DNA of 64,000 nt from positions 254,443 through 318,442 of the forward strand of contig NC_020050.1 in NCBI RefSeq assembly GCF_000317535.1, in the 5' to 3' direction. Under the pieces are notes generated by a model, which ran no database searches, was not told the DNA's origin, and was given only the letters and a program-made list of their open reading frames with translations. Numbering within the stretch: the first letter of the stretch is position 1; each line of letters opens with the position of its first letter. The stretch comes from Cylindrospermum stagnale PCC 7417 (GTDB lineage: Bacteria; Cyanobacteriota; Cyanobacteriia; Cyanobacteriales; Nostocaceae). A program made the translations under genes and the position numbers. Shown piece after piece: positions 19,124-28,290 of this stretch.

Positions 19124-19810
19124 GACTGGCTTTCCCTCGATGCACTGTGAAAGGTCATCGGGTAGCCGCTAGTTAGCATCAAGCCTCTATGTATGTAAAA
19201 AGCTGCTGTTCGGCTTGAAAAGCCTGATTTTTCGTTGCTGTTCGCGGTTTTTTTAGCAAGAAATTATCAAAACCCTGTCGCACAGAAGTTTCAGAACCCT
19301 TACGCAGACTTTTACAAATATCTCGGTTTAATGCCTAATTGTTGGTAAACAGGAGACTCATGGCCTAGAATGAAATCAAAATAATAATTTCTTTTTTTGG
19401 ACGAGTTGGATAGCTCGCCTATGTTGCTGAGACGACTGGAAATCGTCTCGCCGCTTTTGGTATTCTCTTTTTAGGCTTTTGAGTCGTAGTTTACCGAAAC
19501 CAAGCAACTAGCGGACTACCCAGCTTTTTTTTTGGAGTTGTAACTCTTCCCTGACAAAGGCTGATTGAATAAGTCCAGCAGTTTAATCTTTAAATCCATA
19601 TACAAAATCCCTTGGTAAATGCAGTCCTTTCTTTGTAACTGTCCCACGCTGCCACTGATGTTGCCAAATACGGAGCATTTAGCAAGTACGCAAATAAAAC
19701 AACGCTCAGAAGCGTGATTTGCCCACTCAGCAGACAGTCGTGTAGGTAGTATTTTCAGATTGTGCCATATTAGCAAGAACGGTGTTTGAAAACTGATCTA
19801 TCTTCTCCGA

Positions 19811-19838
19811 AGAAAAAAACCCTTATTTAGCAAGGGTT
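19811..19838 (-). terminator. Intrinsic terminator of the HTH gene
   Basis: Read on the minus strand, AACCCTT-gctaaat-AAGGGTT forms a 7-bp stem followed directly by a run of T. It lies about 220 bp after the stop of the HTH protein gene, on the strand of that gene. Confidence 0.65.
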
Positions 19839-19848
19839 ACAGAGCCAG

Positions 19849-19891
19849 TTTGTTAGGGGATACTAGAGTTTTTGTTAGGGGATACTAGAGT
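19849..19891. repeat. Iteron-like tandem repeat, 2 x 21 bp
   Basis: TTTGTTAGGGGATACTAGAGT is present at 19849-19869 and 19871-19891, identical and with a period of 22 bp. Period and location next to a primase and a possible initiator fit plasmid iterons, although only two copies are present. Confidence 0.65.
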
Positions 19892-20055
19892 CTTTGTTTT
19901 AAGACTCAAAGCTATATAGGACAAAGCATTTAAGCCAATTTTTACAACTTTTTTTGTTAAAACAAAAACAAAAACCAGCCGATTGAAGTTGATAGCCAGC
20001 TGGTAGTTGGCGTCACTGTGCCAAAACGGCTAGTTGTTATTTCAAGTATAAATAC

Positions 20056-21660
20056 TTAAATTTTGATATCTAGGAACATTCGGACAAGGGCAGCTTGTTG
20101 TAGGCTGAGGGGGCGCGAGCCTCTTTCAACTAGTGAGATGAAATTTTGGGAGACGGTAAGAACGCCAGCCAGCTTTGTCTGTGACCACCCTTTGGCAATA
20201 CGCGCTTCCCTCACTTGGCTGCCAGTCAATTTAATGTCTTCTGGTGTTGTATCCTTTGTTTTGGGCTGTAATCGTTGTACCTTTGGCTTAACTTTGGATG
20301 CTATTAGTTCAGGAATAGGGTGTGGGGGCTTGATGGTAAGCTTGGCATCCAGTAGCTTTTTAAAGTAGCCTTTAGGCTGTTTCTGCGTATATTCTGGTCT
20401 TAGCCATTCGGGATATGTTTCTGGGTCAAATACAATTTGCCAGTTCAGCTTGTTGAGCAAGTGCTTTAAAGCATTATCCCAGCGCTGCTTCAGGCTAAAA
20501 GCTTTGGAACGATCGCCTAAAGCTTTATCCATTTCTGTTTTGGGCAATGCAATTTCTATTAGCTCCTGTACCCTGTAGTTTCCATCAAGGCGAACCCGGC
20601 TATCCAATGTCAAATATATAGCCAACCTTAATGTGAGTTCTTCGTGATAGGGGTCAATTTCTAAGACTTTCTGCGCTAAGTAGCCAAACTGATATAAAGC
20701 TTCCCGCGATTCAGCTCCCGCTCGGTTTAAAAAGTATTTAGTCCAAGCACCTGGTTGAACAATTATTTGAACTTCATCAGGCTCTTCTATTTTTCCAGAT
20801 GTATTTACCTGACCAGATGGCACAATAGTGATGTTCCACATACGACCAACAGGGGTACTAGCATTTATACCACCTTTTCTATTTCTCCCTTCTATCCATA
20901 CTGTTTTAACTAACAAACAATCCAGGGCAAACGCTGTTTTTGCTATTTCTAGAAGTTTTTTATGTTTAGGTAAATCAGTTCGCTTATCCCAACCAATTTT
21001 TTCTATCAACTCACTGCCTTTGACAGTAAATAAGCTCTCCCAAGGTTTCTCCTGCTCCATTGTATAAGCAGCCAATATTAAGTGTAATTTGACACTATTG
21101 AAACCAAATTTATCAATAATCTGTTGAGCTTCATTCCAAGGAAGTAAAGTTACATCACCAGGAGTACTAATATAATGCTCAATATAATTTTGGGGATTAC
21201 CTTTAGCTCTATGTTGTGCAACTGCTATCCCCTCTTCATTTTTTTGCCACGACTCTTGTTTTTTAATTTGAGAATTAATGCTTGAAAGCATAAGTGCTGC
21301 TGTAGGAATAGCCTCAAATGGCTGTGTTTTAAATAATGAACTTTGTTGGCTCTCTTTATAGCCTTGAAGACTGTTGTTTATTATATTGTAGTAATTTTGC
21401 AGGTTATTTTCATCAATTTTATCTTTTGCGGAGACTATTGAAGAGATTGTACTCTGCCATACTTCATTAAATATAGCTTCAAACAAGTCTGAAATTTCTG
21501 AACCTTCTGATACAAATAATGCATTATCAGATGGGAAATACTGAATTAATTTATCGCGGATAACTTGTCTAATATTATCTTGAATATCTACTAAAATAGA
21601 AGTAGTGAGTTCATCTCTATCATTAGAATTAGGAATTTTCGAGTTATCTTGACTCATCAC
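20056..21660 (-). CDS. XRE-type HTH protein, candidate plasmid initiator/regulator
   Basis: A 534-residue protein whose last 55 residues form a clear XRE helix-turn-helix (LTGSQVREARIAKGWSQTKL, then VSQNFISLVERGSRPLSL). The centre, about residues 180-440, alternates helical and basic segments (WDKRTDLPKHKKLLEIAK; PKGYFKKLLDAKLTIKPP) in a way that recalls winged-helix replication proteins, but I cannot name the family. A minus-strand terminator and iteron-like repeats lie downstream, and an AEP primase is next. DNA binding is secure; a role in replication start or copy control is inference from position. Confidence 0.6.
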   Translation of the reverse strand: MMSQDNSKIPNSNDRDELTTSILVDIQDNIRQVIRDKLIQYFPSDNALFVSEGSEISDLFEAIFNEVWQSTISSIVSAKDKIDENNLQNYYNIINNSLQGYKESQQSSLFKTQPFEAIPTAALMLSSINSQIKKQESWQKNEEGIAVAQHRAKGNPQNYIEHYISTPGDVTLLPWNEAQQIIDKFGFNSVKLHLILAAYTMEQEKPWESLFTVKGSELIEKIGWDKRTDLPKHKKLLEIAKTAFALDCLLVKTVWIEGRNRKGGINASTPVGRMWNITIVPSGQVNTSGKIEEPDEVQIIVQPGAWTKYFLNRAGAESREALYQFGYLAQKVLEIDPYHEELTLRLAIYLTLDSRVRLDGNYRVQELIEIALPKTEMDKALGDRSKAFSLKQRWDNALKHLLNKLNWQIVFDPETYPEWLRPEYTQKQPKGYFKKLLDAKLTIKPPHPIPELIASKVKPKVQRLQPKTKDTTPEDIKLTGSQVREARIAKGWSQTKLAGVLTVSQNFISLVERGSRPLSLQQAALVRMFLDIKI

Positions 21661-22154
21661 ATTAGATTGGAAAGCAACTATTACTGAAAGAAAATTGCAC
21701 TGGACTTACTGAAATTTTTAATTACGATAAATACTACATAATAACATAATTTTGATCTAAATTTAGTATACTTGAAAGTCAAATTGAGCAGGAAATTATC
21801 AGAACCAACATTTGAATTTTAAAAAAATTTGTAAGGATTCAGGTGTTTTAACACCAGTCACAGAGCCAGTTTCAGAATTGACTCCATCTTATTCACATAA
21901 CCTTATTCGCAATAAGGCACGGAAAGATAGGCTTTATCTCATTTTTATTGAGAATATAAATTTGCGGCTAATACACGAAAATCCTTATTAGGAAACGATT
22001 GTAGAGATTTTGGTAAGTACTCGTGCAAAATAAATTGCACATCTCTTTTGCCTGTGTGCCTTATCCAATCAAGGATACAGATTAAAAAATAGGAAATTAA
22101 TTTTGTACAGGTACTTATGACCTGAATCCTTTTGTAGGGTATATGGCTGCCACA
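21661..22154. other. 494-bp gap with dispersed inverted repeat
   Basis: No gene is seen. The 12-mer AAGGATTCAGGT (21833-21844) recurs inverted at 22120-22131, just after the integrase stop. GGTGTTTTAACACC (21843-21856) is a short hairpin overlapping the left copy. The enclosed 275 bp could be a small mobile remnant or part of the promoter region of the HTH gene. Confidence 0.35.
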
Positions 22155-23084
22155 TTAGACATCCATCAACTTCAAAGCACTACTATCATTGGGTCTAGCC
22201 TTAAGATACCTGTCAGTGATAGCTAGATTGCTATGACCCAAAGTATCCTTAATCAGCACTGGATTAACCCCCCGTTCTGCCGCATGTGACCCGTGGGCAT
22301 GGCGCAACCAGTGACAGCTGACTTTCTCACTCAAACCCGCTGCGGCTGCCACCACCTTGATAATCGGATGGAGATTCTGCCGTTCTAGATGTCCCCCCTT
22401 TTGACTGGTAAACACAGCATCTGTGGGAATGGCATCCCCTTTAAATACCATCAATTCTGTCCACAGCTTTGATTTCAGCAAAATCGTGCGCGACTTGTTA
22501 CCTTTACCCTGCCGCACATACACTTGCCCACTATCACCTCTAGCTGATAAATCCCCCCAAGTTAACTGACACAGCTCATGCGATCGCAAGCCTGCCTGAT
22601 ACAACAATTTCACAATTAACACATTCCGGTGAGCGATCGCCTGCCGTTTAGCAGTTTTAGCATTACCTACCATCGCTTCTGCCGCCCGTACCATCAGTTT
22701 AATATCTGCTTCATCCAAATAGCGTTCATTAATCGCATCGGGTATTTCTCCCAATTTCAGCGCCATCCCCACATTGAAGGGCAGATAACCAATTTTGTGA
22801 GCAAAACTAATCAAACTTTTAACCGCCGCCAGATAAATGCGCCTGGTGCTAGCAGATTGTGTCGAGAACTGGGTGCTGTACTCCACCAAATCCTCGTAAG
22901 TAATTTGGCGCAAGGGTTTTCTCAAAAACCGCAGAAAATGCTTAACGTAACGCTGATAAGCCTGGACAGATGAATCCGCCTTACCATCCAACCACAGAGT
23001 AATCAACTTCGCCTCCGCAAGGGCCGGGGATAGTTGTGAGATTGCCTGGCGGTAGTTGCTGACGTGAACCAGAGAAAGAGTCAT
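22155..23084 (-). CDS. Tyrosine recombinase (XerC/D-like integrase)
   Basis: A 309-residue protein with a SAM-like N-terminal core-binding domain (KHFLRFLRKPL) and a complete catalytic set: Arg in AGLRSHELC, His-x-x-Arg in HWLRHAHGSH, the third His in LGHSNLAITD and the nucleophile in DRYLK. It should cut and rejoin DNA at a specific site, either for dimer resolution of a replicon or for integration. It stands at the boundary between the replication/defence block and the biosynthetic genes. An imperfect inverted repeat lies 20-60 bp upstream of its start. Confidence 0.9.
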   Translation of the reverse strand: MTLSLVHVSNYRQAISQLSPALAEAKLITLWLDGKADSSVQAYQRYVKHFLRFLRKPLRQITYEDLVEYSTQFSTQSASTRRIYLAAVKSLISFAHKIGYLPFNVGMALKLGEIPDAINERYLDEADIKLMVRAAEAMVGNAKTAKRQAIAHRNVLIVKLLYQAGLRSHELCQLTWGDLSARGDSGQVYVRQGKGNKSRTILLKSKLWTELMVFKGDAIPTDAVFTSQKGGHLERQNLHPIIKVVAAAAGLSEKVSCHWLRHAHGSHAAERGVNPVLIKDTLGHSNLAITDRYLKARPNDSSALKLMDV

Positions 23085-23103
23085 TTTTACTACCCTTTAC
23101 TTG

Positions 23104-23147
23104 ATCAGACATAACCATAGTTGAGTCTGGTTTTATGTTGTCTGATT
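23104..23147. promoter_or_regulatory. Inverted repeat upstream of recombinase gene
   Basis: ATCAGACATAA on the left pairs with TTATGTTGTCTGAT on the right, apart from a 3-nt bulge, across about 20 bp. It lies directly before the recombinase start (23084, minus strand). It may be an operator or a recombinase core site; the sequence alone does not decide. Confidence 0.4.
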
Positions 23148-23279
23148 TTTATTGTCACTCCAAATGGGTATTCCAGATCCAACTATCTGATTTATTAACT
23201 TGTGTTAAGTGGTAAATTACTTATGTAGTTTGTAGGATATTTGTTAAATTCAAGACATTTTTAACTATTACGCCGTAAG

Positions 23280-23760
23280 TCCCCCACGCTCATTCGGGAA
23301 GGATGAATCAGTGGTGACGATAGGGATGGGAATGCAGCAATAAATATTAGACCAGAGGGTATCAGAATGCTTGCACTGAGGGGTGTCGAAGTGCTAAAGG
23401 CGGAAGGTATGGCTCAATATCTTGGGTGAAACAGAGATTCTCAAAGCCGCCAAAAAGCGAAGGCTAACCAATTTTGGACAGGTTTTTCCCAAGGGGTGGT
23501 AAGTCCTAAACTTGGGCGAAAGTCTGAGTTTAGGCACTCCCCATTGATTACAGAAGCTGTTCTAGGAGCAAACAAAGCGAGCATCTACTTGTTCGCTACT
23601 AGCAACTGCTGGACGATATTCTGATCCTGGTATGGACTACTATGAGCAAAAATACCAGGAACTGATTCTCAAAAACCTCCGACAAAAAGCTCAGGCTCTT
23701 GGTTTGGAACTTATTCCTATTTCTCACTCCACCGAATGTGTTTCTTGAAAGTGAACCTTA
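23280..23760 (+). pseudogene. Degenerate transposable-element relic
   Basis: Short broken frames remain. A 38-codon piece at 23632-23748 reads MDYYEQKYQELILKNLRQ and looks like the C-terminal end of a transposase. A structured stretch at about 23490-23560 (GTAAGTCCTAAACTTGGGCG, then GAGTTTAGGCACTCCCC) resembles right-end or guide-RNA sequence of IS200/IS605-type elements. The family assignment is weak. The remaining gap from 23085 contains no other gene. Confidence 0.35.
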
Positions 23761-23845
23761 ATAATATGCACGGGGGAATCTTACTATTCCACTGGTTCGC
23801 CATTGAAGGAATTAAATAGCCCAGTCCTCGAACCCAACTCAATAC

Positions 23846-24646
23846 CTAGTTAATAGATGATGCCCAAGCACCATCCACACGTAAGTTGGCACCGTTAATG
23901 TAACTAGTAAGGGGACTAGAAAGAAAAGTAACTAAATGAGCTACATCTTCAACAGTTCCCAGCCGACCAGTGGGATTACTCATCATCCCTTTCAACAAGT
24001 GCTGTTCAATCTGCTTTAAGTCTGTACCCCATCCCTGCATTGAACCAATTTGAAGCATGATTTCGGTCAAAGTGGGTGTGACAATTGGGCCAGGACTGAC
24101 CGCATTCACTGTAATTCCTGTTCCTGCTAGTTCTTTTGCCAGGCTCACTGTCAAGTTCAGGATGGCAGCTTTGGTTGCCGAATAATCAGCCATAGGCGTT
24201 GGTTGTGTGGCTACGCTACTAGCCATATTAATAATACGTCCCCAACCAAGTTCTCGCATTCGCGGTATTAGTAATTGAATGGTGCGTACCATTGAAACAA
24301 CGTTAATGTTGTATAGATCCACCCATTGGCTGGATGTTGAGTTCATCCAACCACTCATGAAATAAGTACCTGTATTGTTAACCAAAATATCTATAGCCCC
24401 AAGAATTGATAAAGCTTTATCTACTGATTCATCTGCTCCTGTATCAGTAGCTAAATCACCAATAGCAACAAACCCTTTTCCTCCATTAGCTGCAATCTCC
24501 TGAGCAACACGATTAGCTTCTTTTTCATTTCGACCATGCACCACTACTCTCGCTCCTTCTTTTGCTAGTGCCTTAGCAATAGCTTCACCAATACCAGAGG
24601 TACTACCAGTGATGAGGACACGTTTTCCTTGTAGTTGTAAATCCAT
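23846..24646 (-). CDS. Short-chain dehydrogenase/reductase (SDR)
   Basis: A 266-residue classical SDR. The cofactor motif is GSTSGIGEAIAK near the N-terminus, NNTG replaces the usual NNAG, and the catalytic Ser and YSATK pair (MASSVATQPTPMADYSATK) is intact. VHGRNEK after the second beta strand favours NADP. The C-terminus (YINGANLRVDGAWA) is typical of FabG-like 3-oxoacyl reductases. It lies 382 bp downstream of a KASIII-like gene on the same strand and would be suited to reduce its beta-keto product, though the gap and repeats between leave co-transcription open. Confidence 0.88.
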   Translation of the reverse strand: MDLQLQGKRVLITGSTSGIGEAIAKALAKEGARVVVHGRNEKEANRVAQEIAANGGKGFVAIGDLATDTGADESVDKALSILGAIDILVNNTGTYFMSGWMNSTSSQWVDLYNINVVSMVRTIQLLIPRMRELGWGRIINMASSVATQPTPMADYSATKAAILNLTVSLAKELAGTGITVNAVSPGPIVTPTLTEIMLQIGSMQGWGTDLKQIEQHLLKGMMSNPTGRLGTVEDVAHLVTFLSSPLTSYINGANLRVDGAWASSIN

Positions 24647-25028
24647 TGACTTTCTTGCCTAATTTGAAACTTCTATGTAAATTCAGCTTGTAGCTTCAAG
24701 CTATCAGCAATTTTCAGGAATTTATGAGCATTCTGGCAGAAAGATTACTAATTGCGTTTGGTGTAAGTTTCCCCAACGCAAAACCCTTGAACTCAGTCTA
24801 AAAACTGGTTTTAGACTTCGGCGTGAGCGAGCGTCGAACGCTGACTGACTTCTCTACGAGACGCTGTTCGCGTTTGGCAACGCTTGAGTCGGACGCTGAC
24901 CGCTGAAGTGCTGAATGCTTACACTTCTCTTCTGTGGTGATCGAGATAGGCTGTAGGGATGTAAAGATTTTAAATAACTAATACTCCTACACCCCCGTCC
25001 AGCTACTCAAACAATTGATTGTTCCTTT
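24647..25028. other. 382-bp gap filled with interspersed palindromic repeats
   Basis: AGTCTAAAA-ACTGG-TTTTAGACT (24795-24817) is a strong hairpin with a 9-bp stem. After it comes a run of GCGTCGAACGCTGACTG, CTCTACGAGACGCTGTTCGC and similar words belonging to the interspersed family also found inside coding regions of this window. No gene is seen. Confidence 0.55.
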
Positions 25029-26150
25029 TTATGCGAAAGTCATCTCAATACCAAATTCTTGGCAAGAAGTAGTAGGACTTAAGGCTACATCACCCCAACG
25101 CATTACGGTTGCGGTGGCATTTGCTGATGCACCAAAGGAATAGACGAGAACCAAGTCATTTTCATGAATCTTACCTGATCTCGCAGCATGATACATATTA
25201 GCCAGGGGAAGTACAGGCCCGATGTTGCCATACTGGGGGTAGAGATTGATGGTGCGTTCTGGGTTTATGCCCAGTATACGGGCACTGAATTTGGCAAACC
25301 AAGCAGTCGGCGTATTAAAAATAAAGAAATCTATTTGAGCGATTGTTACATTTGCTGCTGCTGCTGCACCCTGGCAGCACCTGAGAACAAAATCAGCAGA
25401 TGTATTGCTAATGACTCGATTTGCTCCTTTGCCCGTCTTCATAAACAGTCGTAGGTTACCCTGAGAATCCTCTGCAATTTCAGTGTGAAAAGTGCTGCAA
25501 GTCTCTGCTGAATGAACGGTTTTACTGCCGAGAATTCCTTGGTTAGCTTTAAGCTTACTAATTACAATGGCTCCAGCACCATCACCAGTGATCCATGAGA
25601 TAGTATCTCTCTCATCAAGCAGCCGAGAATATGCACAGGAAGTAACTACTAGAATATTGCGGTATTCTCCTGCTTGCACTAATGTACTAGCAGTTTGCAA
25701 TGCAACCATAGCACTTGAACACATGGAATTAAGATTCCAAGCTGCACAGCGCAAGCCCAGCTGATTGACGAGAAAAGCAGCATTACCAGCAACAATTTCC
25801 TCAGTACCGAAAGAGGTAACGATCGCCAAATCAATATCTTCTACAGAAAAATTTGCTGCATCTAGGGCATCTTGTGCGGCACGACACTCTAGGGTGAGCG
25901 ATGACTCACCTGGAGCAAGTATCCGTCGCTCAACAGCACCCCGAAAGGGATCTGAAAGATAAGGCATCATTTCTTGGTCAAATTCGTTGCTGGGAGTAGA
26001 TTCATCAAGTGAAAACAGTCTAGCTAAACTCTTTTGTTCGGATTGAGCAACTAGGTCTGGGTATTTCTGGCGATAGTAATCATTTGTACAGATGTTGCTG
26101 GGAAAGCTCAATGCTAAAGAGCGAATGCCTACAGGATAATTTTTCATCAC
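25029..26150 (-). CDS. KASIII-like 3-oxoacyl-ACP synthase with His-to-Asn change
   Basis: A 373-residue thiolase-fold protein of the FabH/KASIII group. The nucleophile is C144 in NSMCSSAMVAL, GDGAGAIVIS follows, and the late Gly/Asn motif is YGNIGPVLPLAN. In FabH the catalytic triad is Cys-His-Asn. Here the position of the His, in FFIFNTPTAWF, is Asn279. The gene starts 10 bp after the ThDP-enzyme stop, so the two are very probably one operon. Loss of the His usually impairs decarboxylative condensation, so the protein may instead act as an acyltransferase or use a non-malonyl partner (inference). Confidence 0.85.
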   Translation of the reverse strand: MMKNYPVGIRSLALSFPSNICTNDYYRQKYPDLVAQSEQKSLARLFSLDESTPSNEFDQEMMPYLSDPFRGAVERRILAPGESSLTLECRAAQDALDAANFSVEDIDLAIVTSFGTEEIVAGNAAFLVNQLGLRCAAWNLNSMCSSAMVALQTASTLVQAGEYRNILVVTSCAYSRLLDERDTISWITGDGAGAIVISKLKANQGILGSKTVHSAETCSTFHTEIAEDSQGNLRLFMKTGKGANRVISNTSADFVLRCCQGAAAAANVTIAQIDFFIFNTPTAWFAKFSARILGINPERTINLYPQYGNIGPVLPLANMYHAARSGKIHENDLVLVYSFGASANATATVMRWGDVALSPTTSCQEFGIEMTFA

Positions 26151-26160
26151 TAATGTCTTC

Positions 26161-28290
26161 CTATGAATTTGTTATGCCTTGTGAAATCAAACTGTCAATC
26201 CGACCTTCTATAGGGACAGGTTCGTGCGGATCGATAATCACATCAACTACGAACGGAACAGGAGAAGCGATCGCCTTTTCAAGGGCAGTTTGGATATCAG
26301 ATTCACTTTCCACACGAATACCATCGGCTCCCATAGCACAGGCAAGTTTCACAAAATCCACCTGCGGAATTTCTACATCCATACCTGTGAAACCCTGTAA
26401 GGTTGATCCTTGACCGCACATGTTGTAACGTCCGTCGTTGAGGATAATCCAGACAGCAGGAATCTGGTATCTCACCGCTGTGCTGATTTCACTGTTCATG
26501 AGCATTGCACCATCCCCAACAATGGCCACTGCCTTTCTATTGCCTGCTAACGTTGCACCAACAACACCCGTGACGAAATGCCCCAGAGAACCAAATCCTG
26601 TACTAGCTCGGTAACGAGTCGGTTGAGTAAATTGCAGCAGATGATTTCCCCATGCCAATGAATTACCCGCTTCGGTCATCACTATGGCATCGCTCTCTTC
26701 AACGATCACCTGTTGAATTGCATCCATGAGTACTTTTGGTCGTACCAAGCCATTGATTCGGGGATTAATTTGTTGACGCTCAGTCCGAGGCAATACCATC
26801 ATAGGTTCTTGACTTTGCTGACTTTTCAGGGTGTCCGAAAAACCTCTCTTCTGCGAGGAGAGAGGCTTTGATTTCTCCCCCTTCCCTACGGGGGGCTGGG
26901 GGGTTAGGTTTGGCGTTAGCTTTTCCACATGACGTGAAAAGTCAGCTTGACTTTGAGGCTGAGGGAAGTGCTTCAGCAATGCCTTAACAAACATTCCCAC
27001 ATCAGACTGAATAGCGAACGTATCAACATCTGGATATGCAGTTCCTGGGACATTTGGGTCGATATCAACATGCACAAAACCTTGCACAGGGATCATGACT
27101 GGATTCCAAAATGAAGTGAGTTCACCAAGGCGCGTTCCTAGTACCAGCACTCGCAGAGGACGGTACTTTTGCATATAAGTTAAAACAGACCTATGTCCAG
27201 CAAAGCCTGTGACTCCCACAAACTGAGGATGGTTCTCTGGAAAAATACCTTTGGCACGCGGCGAACACATGACGGCAGCCCCTGTCCTCTCAGCCAGCTG
27301 AAGAATTTCTGCTGCTGCACCTCTGGCACCAAAGCCAACCCAGATAGCAAATGTCCCAGGCGACAACAACCGCGCACATTCTGCAATGGTTTCTTCACTG
27401 GCGGCGGGCGGAGAATAACAGAGATTAACTCGTGACAATGCTGTCTTAACTAAACTTGTTTGCAGATTGGTGGGAATACTCAAGTGTGCTACAAAGCCAC
27501 CTGGTTGGGCTAAACCCAGAGCTAGCCTGCGATAGACCTCTGGAAGTTCATCATCAGATTCGAGGGTATGTGCATAATGAAATAGAGATTCTGAGGTAAA
27601 AATTCCTGTACTCGGCATAGTATAAGTACTGGTTTCCTGACAAGCCCACCGTCCCCGCTGAGATGTAGAGGTAGAAGCTGAGACGAAAATTACCTTTGCG
27701 CCCTCCCAACGAGCCGCAAATAAACCTGTTAAAGCATTAGTAATGCCCGGCCCGGTAGTCACAAACACCACAATAGGGCGATTCCTTCGGAGCGCTGAGT
27801 GCAAGGCACACGCTCCGCGAACGCTATCGCTAGCAAAGTATGCTTCAGTAGCTGCAAAAGCTGCTCCCGCTTCATGACGAAAGTGCAGCACCCGAATAGA
27901 ACTATGTTGCAAAGCGTGCCATAAAGGGACAATTGCTCCCCCTGAAACACCAAATGCATATTGCACTCCCATCTCTTCTAGCATTTTGACTATTACAGAA
28001 GCCACTGAGCCAGGAACAAGACCCAATCGTGAGTTGGGTAGGAGATTCGTAAAAAGTGGGACAGTTAAGGATGACTGACTTGCAGCAAAAATGCCAGAGC
28101 CGGATTCATCATTTATGGTAGTATGCTGATCTGATGTAAATCTTATGGGGCTACCATCTTTTAACTTTTCGGCTTTACTTGTGTTGTTAGGAAAAGATTG
28201 AATGTTCATAGGCTTAAAACAATAGATCAAGGGGCGACATACAGCTTGATAAGTAAACTTTCTTGCTAATGGGTGTAGAAAATTTACCAA
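26161..28290 (-). CDS. Thiamine diphosphate-dependent enzyme, acetolactate synthase-like
   Basis: A 709-residue protein with the three-domain POX/ALS layout. The activating Glu is E140 in FRHEAGAAFAATEAYF, the central domain spans about 290-450, and the cofactor motif runs from GDGAMLMNSE (592) to LNDGRYNM. ALS-type enzymes decarboxylate a 2-keto acid and join the fragment to an acceptor, giving acyloins or acetohydroxy acids. Here the neighbours are a KASIII-like synthase (10 bp downstream) and an SDR, which suggests specialised metabolism. The N-terminus may start at the ATG at 28209 (MNIQSFPNN) rather than 28290. Two in-frame inserts derived from interspersed repeats (27775-27832 and 26833-26925) are unlike any family member. 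Confidence 0.85.
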   Translation of the reverse strand: MVNFLHPLARKFTYQAVCRPLIYCFKPMNIQSFPNNTSKAEKLKDGSPIRFTSDQHTTINDESGSGIFAASQSSLTVPLFTNLLPNSRLGLVPGSVASVIVKMLEEMGVQYAFGVSGGAIVPLWHALQHSSIRVLHFRHEAGAAFAATEAYFASDSVRGACALHSALRRNRPIVVFVTTGPGITNALTGLFAARWEGAKVIFVSASTSTSQRGRWACQETSTYTMPSTGIFTSESLFHYAHTLESDDELPEVYRRLALGLAQPGGFVAHLSIPTNLQTSLVKTALSRVNLCYSPPAASEETIAECARLLSPGTFAIWVGFGARGAAAEILQLAERTGAAVMCSPRAKGIFPENHPQFVGVTGFAGHRSVLTYMQKYRPLRVLVLGTRLGELTSFWNPVMIPVQGFVHVDIDPNVPGTAYPDVDTFAIQSDVGMFVKALLKHFPQPQSQADFSRHVEKLTPNLTPQPPVGKGEKSKPLSSQKRGFSDTLKSQQSQEPMMVLPRTERQQINPRINGLVRPKVLMDAIQQVIVEESDAIVMTEAGNSLAWGNHLLQFTQPTRYRASTGFGSLGHFVTGVVGATLAGNRKAVAIVGDGAMLMNSEISTAVRYQIPAVWIILNDGRYNMCGQGSTLQGFTGMDVEIPQVDFVKLACAMGADGIRVESESDIQTALEKAIASPVPFVVDVIIDPHEPVPIEGRIDSLISQGITNS
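26833..26925. repeat. In-frame interspersed repeat in ThDP-enzyme gene
   Basis: The words CCTCTCTTCTGCGAGGAGAG and TACGGGGGGCTGGGGGGTTA form the hairpin-rich intergenic repeat common in cyanobacterial genomes. It is read through in frame as NLTPQPPVGKGEKSKPL between the central and the C-terminal ThDP domains. Confidence 0.7.
27775..27832. repeat. In-frame palindromic repeat within N-terminal ThDP domain
   Basis: TTCGGAGCGCTGAGTGCAAG followed by GCACACGCTCCGCGAACGC encodes the insert RGACALHSALRRN at about residue 155-170. It interrupts the normal run from the SDSV segment to VVFVTTGPGITNALTG. The GC-rich sequence contrasts with the gene around it. Confidence 0.6.

Larger units (their letters stand above)
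19124..20055. other. 930-bp non-coding region, candidate replication origin
   Basis: No convincing gene is seen. An 86-codon frame at 19516-19776 lacks family features. The region holds two stem-loops (CGAG...CTCG near 19402 and GAGACGA...TCGTCTC at 19430-19450), a minus-strand terminator, a pair of 21-bp direct repeats with 22-bp period, and an A-rich run near 19945-19975. Its place between a possible initiator and a primase makes it the best origin candidate in the window. Confidence 0.4.

Noticed and set aside
19516..19776. 86-codon minus-strand ORF between primase and HTH genes
   Set aside because: No family features, biased composition, and it overlaps stem-loops and poly-A sequence; treated as non-coding.
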